64,000 nucleotides of DNA from Sipunculus nudus. Its lineage: Eukaryota > Annelida > Sipuncula > Golfingiida > Sipunculidae. Below, piece after piece: positions 56,405 through 64,000 of the stretch. Location: positions 47,933,327-47,997,326 of the forward strand of contig CM049308.1 of NCBI GenBank assembly GCA_026874595.1, given 5' to 3'. Position 1 is the stretch's first letter. Every line of letters starts with the position of its first letter. A program made the translations under genes and the position numbers. Under the pieces are notes generated by a model. The model saw nothing but the letters and a program-made list of their open reading frames with translations, was not told where the DNA came from and made no database searches.

Positions 56405-57299
56405 TATACGGTGAACGAGGCCCCCTGGCCATCAGACGGTCACACTGCATCTCATTCCCATCGGTGTTTCATCGCCGGCACTTCTTGTTTATGATATCGC
56501 GGCCGTAGCTATACGTCTCGGTGACTACTGCTTTTTATGAAATTTGACACAGGAGATCTACGGATTGGATAACTATATTTTAAATATTTATCATGAAGAT
56601 GTTACACACACGTTTTCCGAATTAAAAGATGTATATCCGTTAATGTAGTTTGACAGTTATAAGATTTCTAATTTGATTTAAAATTCATAATCCCCATTTT
56701 ATACTTACAGATCCAGATTTAAGATGTAAATAAGACCATATTGGTCAGTTCCATAAAAATTTAATATTAATTATCTGAACCCATAATAGTCTGGTCCAGA
56801 GGGTTTCATGTGTTGAGAGTTTACTTTTTGATACTGTCACCTGTTTTTCAATTGAAAAGTAATTCTTAATCAATTTTATGGTATTTCTAATTGACAAAGA
56901 CTTATCTTTGCATTTAGTTATATATTTAATACTGCACCAGCAATACAATTTTAGCTAGTAACCGATCTGTGCTTACATCAAGCAGTATCACTGTATTATG
57001 TAAGGATATTTGGAAGATCCAGTTCTTTAACCAATTACATACATCATACCATTAGTCTTTTACAAAACTACAATCATAAACTAGTGGCATGGGCCATGAC
57101 GCTAAGCTGAATTTAAGGAACCTTGAAATATGGATAACATGACCCCCAGGTCAAAATTATGCATTCTGCAAAATGACCTTACATCCAGCTGATACCATTT
57201 GTGCCCATCTAACTAATAGAAAGTTATTATCATGGTCTTTTACGCAGCTTGCAGAATATAGGTCACAGTGACACTATTTCAGGTTTCTAAGAATTTTTT
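56405..57299. other. No gene seen
   Basis: AT-rich unique sequence. Confidence 0.4.
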
Positions 57300-57640
57300 A
57301 CAAGAACCTCCCTGGATCTAAATCAGATTAGAAGCCCAACAGTAACCAGTCATGCAAGTCTGTCCTATAGGGTACTCAAATCATGTTCTTTCACATATCT
57401 TGCAGAATATTCGTTCGGGTTTGTACAGTTAGAATATTCCAGGTCTAACAGTTTAGTTTGTGCCCTATGGACAGCCAGATTGCTTAATTTGAAGGTCTCA
57501 AAATAGAGAAAAATGCGTATAAATTAAAAAAAAATACAGGTGGCGACACCAGTCTGTAGAAACTGATGCAACGCTCCATGATAAATGCATGTAAAGAGTC
57601 ATGGTCATCAATGCATTAGTTATTCAAATACTGGAGCTTT
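57300..57640 (+). repeat. Dispersed repeat with AGGTGGCGACACC, copy 1
   Basis: Matches about 59820-60130 (GGTCTCAAAATAGAGAAAAATG, AACTGATG-AAC-CTCCATG, ATGCATTAGTTATTCA and GCTTTTGTATCAA). A partial third copy is at 60140-60380. Confidence 0.7.
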
Positions 57641-59330
57641 TGTATCAATTTTTAACCAGAAATTTCTGGCATCTCCATGCCATTGTATCCCCAGAAAAAT
57701 AAAGCATGTCCCCTTCTAAAATAGGCACCCTTCTTCTGAAGTATATATTGACACGTGACAAGCCAAGGTCACAAATGTTTGAACAAGTCTGACAGCTTGG
57801 TGGAGATTGTTGTGTCAAATTTGAAGGAAACAGATGCAGTACTTCACAATAATGGGGTAGGCCAAAATCCTGTCTCCACGGAATCGAGGACAGATGGCTC
57901 CTGTGACATTGACCTTTGACCTTGTGACCCCAAAATTGATAGGAGCCTGCGCCTGTTGGCAGGTGAACTATATTTGCAAGAGGGAAGGCCTGGTATGAAA
58001 AGTTTTGCTTAAAATGCATCCACAATCTTTTTAAAGATGCGGGTCCTGTGACCTTGACCTTTGACCTCATGACTTCAAATTCTTGCTTTATTAATATATA
58101 AGTCAAGTTTGAAATCTATATATATCAGTCCATGCTAGAATTATCATATGGAAACTTATTTTTTAACAGATGGCTCCTGTGACCCAAAAATTTATAGAGA
58201 ACTTCCTCTTTTTGACATTTGAGCAAGATGGAAGGTCTTGGATGAAAAGTTTGGCGTAAAATACGTCCACAATCTTTTTAAAGATGTGGGTCCTTTGACC
58301 TTGACCTTTGACCTGATGACTCCTAAATAAATCGAGTTCTTGCTTTATTGATGGGCCATATATAAGTCAAGTTTGAAATCCATATATCAATAAAAGCTGG
58401 AATTATCATTTTTTGAAACTAATTTTTGGACAGATAGCCCCTGTGGCCTTGACCTTTGCCCTTGGGATCCCAAAAAGGGTATGGATAATCCACTTTGAGC
58501 AGGTGAGCTATATGTGCAAGATGGAAGGTCTGCTATGAAAAGTTTGGCGTAAAATGTAGCCAAAATCTTTTTAAAGATGTGGGTCCTGTGACCTTGACCT
58601 TTGACCTCATAACTCCAAAATCAATAGATTTCTTGCTTTTTTAATGGGACTTATATAAGTCAAGTTTGCAATCCATATATCAATAAAAGCTGGAATTATC
58701 ATTTGGAAACATATTTTTGGTCAGATAGCCCCTGTGGCCTTGACCTTTGCCCTTGTGATCCCAAAAAGGGTATGGATAATCCACTTTGAGCAGGTGAGCT
58801 ATATGTGCAAGATGGAAGGTCTGCTATGAAAAGTTTGGCGTAAAATGTAGCCACAATCTTTTTAAAGATGTGGGTCCTGTGACCTTGACCTTTGACCTCG
58901 TAACTCCAAAATCAATAGATTTCTTGCTTTTTTAATGGGACTTATATAAGTCAAGTTTGAAATCCATATATCAATAAAAGCTGGAATTATCATTTGGAAA
59001 CTAATTTTTGGACAGATAGCCCCTGTGGCCTTGACCTTTGCCCTTGCGATCCCAAAAAGGGTATGGATAATCCACTTTGAGCAGGTGAGCTAAATGTTCA
59101 AGAAAGAAGATCTGGGATGATAAGTTCGGCATCCACAATATTTTTAAAGATGTGAGTCCCGTGACCTTGACCTTTCACCTCATGACCTTAGGACATTTAG
59201 GGTTCTTACTTTAGGGATGGGCCATACATGAATCAAGTTTGAAATCCATATGACTATCAAAATTGTGGGTATCATAAAAGGAGTGTGATTTAAACCCATA
59301 TATGGAAATATTCAAGGTCAAGGCCAATCT
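57640..59330 (+). repeat. Tandem array, unit about 290 bp, with TGACCTTGACCTTTGACCT
   Basis: About six units. Anchors GGGTCCT at 58041, 58288, 58581 and 58872 (spacings 247, 293, 291). Each unit has AATCTTTTTAAAGATG, then TGACCTTGACCTTTGACCT (58049-58067, 58296-58314, 58589-58607, 58880-58898; one base changed at 59162), then TATATAAGTCAAGTTTG and CAGATAGCCCCTGTGGCCTT. No coding content. Confidence 0.92.
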
Positions 59331-59479
59331 CATGGTAAAGGTCATGATCCAGATTTAAATAGACCTCATCCCACAACCCATTTCTCAACATGTGCATAAT
59401 ATGGGGTGATGATGATAATATGATGAATAATGCTCACGGTAAAGTCAAGTGGCAATGATAGGGGAATTAAAAGGCGCGA

Positions 59480-60400
59480 AAACAAGAAAAGGATAATAGG
59501 TGGCGCCACCAGTTCCCGGCAAATCACAAGGTTATCCAAGATCTTTGGTTACCTTGATTTTTGGACCAATCAATGCGAGCTTTCTTGAGATATTTAAGAC
59601 TTTGTGTGATATTCAGCAAAAATGGACCTATTCAAGGTCATGGTCACTCTCCTAGCAAAGGTCATAACCCCATTTTAAATACGCTTCGTCCTTTTACCTT
59701 TATCTATACACATCTATATCCGTGAAATATTTGTTAGTTACCCCTCTCACAAGATATTTCTGCGGTGGCGTCGGGACCGTCATGAAATATAGTATCCCCC
59801 AATTATTGGGGGGGGGGGGATATTCACAAGCCCATAGCTCGGAGGATATGGGACTTTATTTCAGGTTTTCAAGGATATTTTTATGGACCTCACAGGATGT
59901 CAAGGTAGAAGATTCTATGTCCAACGAGGTTGTTTTGTTCCCTGTCAACGGACGACCGTTCATTTGAAGATCTCAAAAATAGTGAAAAATGCGTAAAATT
60001 CGAAAAAAAAAAACAGGTGGCGCCACCGGTCTGCAGTAACTGATGAAACACTCCATGGTCATTATGCACGCAAATAATCATGGCGATAAATGCATTAGTT
60101 ATTCAGATACCGAAGCTTTTGTATCAAATTTTTAATTATTCTGAGGGACACTTATGAGCCCAATAACTCAGAGGAAATGGGTAACAGATACCTCAATTCA
60201 GGTTCCCAAGGAGATTTTTTTTATGGACCTCCCAGGATGTAAAGTTAGAAAATTCTAGGTGCAACGGTTACGATTTGTGCCCTGTTAAAGGACGACCGCT
60301 TCATTTGAAGGTCTCAAAAATAGAGATAAAATGTGTAACAAGTGGCCCATGGGTCATGATGCTCAGCAGACTGATGCTTTTGTAAAATGTACCTGCATGT
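59480..60400 (+). repeat. Dispersed repeat with GGTGGCGCCACC, further copies
   Basis: Palindrome AGGTGGCGCCACC at about 59491 and 60016. The block 59820-60130 is a direct copy of 57300-57640, and 60140-60380 is a partial copy. Confidence 0.7.
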
Positions 60401-62050
60401 GCAACCCTTGCTATTTGTTGTAACTTCTCCATTAAACTGTACATGTTTTAAGTAATGCTTTTAGATCCTAGTCTGTCTGAACGCCCCTTTAAACTACGAA
60501 CCATCATGACTTAAATAAAAGTAAACTGGTTATTAAATAAGCAAAAATAAGTGCAGAGTTATATATCTAAGAACAGAACAAATTATACATCGGAGGACAT
60601 ACTTATAGATTTATTCGGATTAACTAAACAGCTGTATAGAAAACTAAAAAAAAGAACAGAACAGCATTATGAAAATTAATAACGTTAAATATTAGATACA
60701 CAAAATAGTAACACATTTACTACTGGGTAGAGTACAGTGTTTTGAGAAGTTATACATGCTTTTAATTAAAAGTTCGTTCTTTTGGTTCTTTTAACATTTA
60801 TATCGAAACGTAATATTTATTGTAAGAGTTTAAAATTTTAATTATATTTATTAAAGATGTTATTTTAATGTCAAATGAATTTGTTAATTTCCAAATAAGT
60901 TTTACATTATATGTAGACACCGTCTTTAAGAAAATCCAGACAGGATGAAGAATTACACAGAAATCATCTAAATATCTATAATTAGATACATAAATAGATA
61001 AGCATGAAGACATATGTGAACTTGCAGTATGAACAGACTTATTTCCATAAACAGGATATTTTCTACCACTCCTACTTATGATAAGGGCTTGTGACCTTCA
61101 AATACTAAAGTATTTGGCGTAATTAATAGAAGATATCCTGTTCAATTGTTTAGAAAATAGGTGCACCAATAAGGATTAAATCTTATTGTGCTTGCTGTCG
61201 GCAAACTATACTTATATCTATATAACTATATATGATCGCTATAGAATATATTTCCTTACAAATGAATTTCCTGGATCAACTTTAAAATCTTGGTTCTGTT
61301 ACAGCATTACAATAAGATTATATAATGTCAAACATAACATAGTTTTGGTTATAATAGATATATGCATTAATGATTACAAAAATGCATGATTTCTTTTTAC
61401 ACTCAAGTTAACATTACAAAATGAATATTTTTCAGTGCGTCTCAGTTCCCTATTGTTATCAGGTTATATTAAGGAGGAAATTAGTGTGGTCATTTCTAGC
61501 AAGTTCAACAGTTGTTCGATAATCATAAAATATGTGTTATCTCGAAAAACACCAGCGAAAACAAATATTAAAAAAAAACTTATTCAGGCCACACAGACAA
61601 CATTCTTGTTCTACTGACTCAGAACAAAACTATTGTACAAAAGAGCAAAATTTAATTTGGTCTTTTCTCTTTCAAGAAACAATATATGGACATTTTCCAA
61701 CTTGCCTAGAAAATACAAAAGTGTGCCTCAATGCTCTAAATAGTGTAAATGATCAACTCGAAATTTAGTCCCATTTTGTTTTTGGGAAACTGTGCCACAG
61801 CCTAAAATAGCATCATCCAGGTCATCAAATAACCTTGTCTTCTGTTGCAAAAAAAAAAAAAATTGACCAATTTAAAATGGGAGGGGAAATCTGTGGAACA
61901 ATAATTTTTTTGTATGGCCTAAATAAACAATAAAATAACTTTAAAATGCTAGGACATACATGAATGCACCGATCAACAGGGAGTTAATATAAGCAGATAG
62001 ATTGGCAGGTCAGTAAAGTAGAGAAAGAGAGAGCAGATAAGGGGATAGAC
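60401..62050. other. No gene seen
   Basis: AT-rich (about 70 percent by impression) sequence with short ORFs only. Confidence 0.4.
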
Positions 62051-62059
62051 AAGAAGAGT

Positions 62060-64000
62060 AGTTAGACCTACCTACCTACCTCCATACCTACCTCCCTCCC
62101 TCCCTCTATCTGATCTGTCTACCTATAGTCTACCCTCCTAATCAACTTGACAAATTTACCTACCCGTCTGTCTGACCAACCTGTCTAACCTAGCTACCTG
62201 AGTACCTCGTCCATCAGTCTGATCTACCTGCCTTACCTAGCTACCTGAGTACCTCATCCAACTGTCTGATCTACCTAACCTACCTACCTGAGTACCTCAT
62301 CCAACTGTCTGATCTACCTAACCTACCTACCTGAGTACCTCATCTAACTCTCTGATCTACCTGTCTAACCTAGCTACCTGAGTACCTCATCCAACTGTCT
62401 GATCTACCTAACCTACCTACCTGAGTACCTCATCCAACTGTCTGATCTACCTAACCTACCTACCTGAGTACCTCATCTAACTCTCTGATCTACCTGTCTA
62501 ACCTAGCTACCTGAGTACCTCATCCAACTGTCTGATCTACCTAACCTAGCTACCTGAGTACCTCATCCAACTCTCTGATCTACCTGTCTAACCTAGCTAC
62601 CTGAGAGCCTCATCCATCTGTCTGATCTACCTGTCTAACCTAGCTACGTGAGTACCTCATCCGTCTGACTGATCTACCTAACCTAGCTACCTGAGTACCT
62701 CATCTAACTCTCTGATCTACCTGTCTAACCTAGCTACCTGAGAGCCTCATCCATCTGTCTGATCTACCTAACCTAGCTACCTGAGTACCTCATCCAACTG
62801 TCTGATCTACCTAACCTAGCTACCTGAGTACCTCTTCTATCTCTCTGATCTACCTGTCTAACCTAGCTACCTGAGTACCTCATCCATCTGTCTGATCTAC
62901 CTAACCTAGCTACCTGAGTACCTCATCCAACTGTCTGATCTACCTAACCTAGCTACCTGAGTACCTCTTCTATCTCTCTGATCTACCTGTCTAACCTAGC
63001 TACCTTAGTACCTCATCCATGTGTCTGATCTACCTGTCTAACCTAGCTACGTGAGTACCTCATCCAACTGTCTGATCTACCTAACCTAGCTACCTTAGTA
63101 CCTCATCCAACTCTCTGATCTACCTGTCTGACCTAGCTACGTGAGTACCTCATCCATCTGTTCGATCTACCTGTCTATCCTAGCTACCTGAGTACCTCAT
63201 CCATGTGTCTGATCTACCTGTCTAACCTAGCTACCTGAGTACCTCATCCATGTGTCTGATCTACCTGCCTTACCTAGCTACCTGAGTACCTCATCCAACT
63301 GTCTGATCTACCTAACCTACCTACCTGAGTACCTCATCCAACTGTCTGATCTACCTAACCTACCTACCTGAGTACCTCATCTAACTCTCTGATCTACCTG
63401 TCTAACCTAGCTACCTGAGTACCTCATCCAACTGTCTGATCTACCTAACCTAGCTACCTGAGTACCTCATCCAACTCTCTGATCTACCTGTCTAACCTAG
63501 CTACCTGAGAGCCTCATCCATCTGTCTGATCTACCTAACCTACCTACCTGAGTACCTCATCTAACTCTCTGATCTACCTGTCTAACCTAGCTACCTGAGA
63601 GCCTCATCCATCTGTCTGATCTACCTAACCTAGCTACCTGAGTACCTCATCCAACTGTCTGATCTACCTAACCTAGCTACCTGAGTACCTCTTCTATCTC
63701 TCTGATCTACCTGTCTAACCTAGCTACCTGAGTACCTCATCCAACTGTCTGATCTACCTAACCTACCTACCTGAGTACCTCATCCAACTGTCTGATCTAC
63801 CTAACCTACCTACCTGAGTACCTCATCTAACTCTCTGATCTAACTGTCTAACCTAGCTACCTGAGAGCCTCATCCATCTGTCTGATCTACCTAACCTAGC
63901 TACCTGAGTACCTCATCCAACTGTCTGATCTACCTAACCTAGCTACCTGAGTACCTCTTCTATCTCTCTGATCTACCTGTCTAACCTAGCTACCTTAGTA
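62060..64000 (+). repeat. 43/47-bp satellite, runs off the right edge
   Basis: The basic unit is CTACCTGAGTACCTCATCCA then ACTGTCTGATCTACCTAACCTAG (43 bp). A second type has a four-base insertion (CTACCTGTCTAACCTAG, 47 bp). It grows out of a simple CCTACCTACC/CCTCCCTCC stretch (62070-62105). Multi-unit blocks recur, for example the series containing AGAGCCTCATCCATCTGTCT and then CTCTTCTATCTCTCTG around 62730-62860, 63600-63720 and 63860-63990. Confidence 0.97.

Noticed and set aside
57645-58106. 153-codon minus-strand ORF
   Set aside because: It runs through the 290-bp tandem repeat; the other units do not keep the frame.

Overview
This is AT-rich, repeat-dominated animal DNA with introns, GT/AG splice sites, tRNA-derived SINEs, LINEs, Ty3/gypsy elements, MITE-like elements and large minisatellites. 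The repeat style (tandem units full of TGACCTTTGACCT and GGTGGCGCCACC, elements ending in clusters of GACGGACGGAC) suggests a marine invertebrate, most likely a mollusc such as a bivalve. That placement is an impression from repeat style, not a proven assignment.

Left part (1 to about 27.2 kb, minus strand): one recognisable cellular gene, the homologue of the centrosomal protein kizuna (KIZ). I could assemble six consecutive coding exons: 27127-27060, 20873-20811, 19650-19488, 16439-16362, 8547-7860 and 756-558. Their phases match at every junction and give about 419 residues before the gene runs off the left edge. The introns hold the repeats: a 99.8 percent identical 1133-bp tandem duplication that also copies part of the last visible exon, arrays with units of about 280 bp and 180 bp, a 35-bp minisatellite of about 135 copies starting about 38 bp from a splice acceptor, and a 42-bp minisatellite of about 27 copies. 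A large inverted repeat (about 22.0-23.0 kb against 25.0-25.8 kb) has a SINE in only one arm.

Middle part (28-41 kb): a possible solo LTR, a fold-back element, a SINE, two LINE fragments, and a young 6.7-kb LTR retrotransposon (33165-39850). This element has 1133-bp LTRs differing at five positions and a CGGAC target duplication. Its order is gag, protease, integrase, then an RT tail with RNase H; the catalytic core of RT is missing. It sits inside an older element with terminal inverted repeats, which is flanked by (TA)n tracts.

Right part (41-64 kb): microsatellites, a decayed minus-strand gypsy pol with the usual RT-RNase H-integrase order (48757-46380), a decayed plus-strand gypsy gag-protease piece (53977-54960), small inverted-repeat elements, a repeat array of about 290 bp per unit carrying perfect DR1-type nuclear-receptor motifs (57.6-59.3 kb, with an inverted relative at 50.9-51.3 kb), and a 43/47-bp satellite running off the right edge. 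I see no rRNA, CRISPR array or convincing stand-alone tRNA gene, and no second intact host gene.
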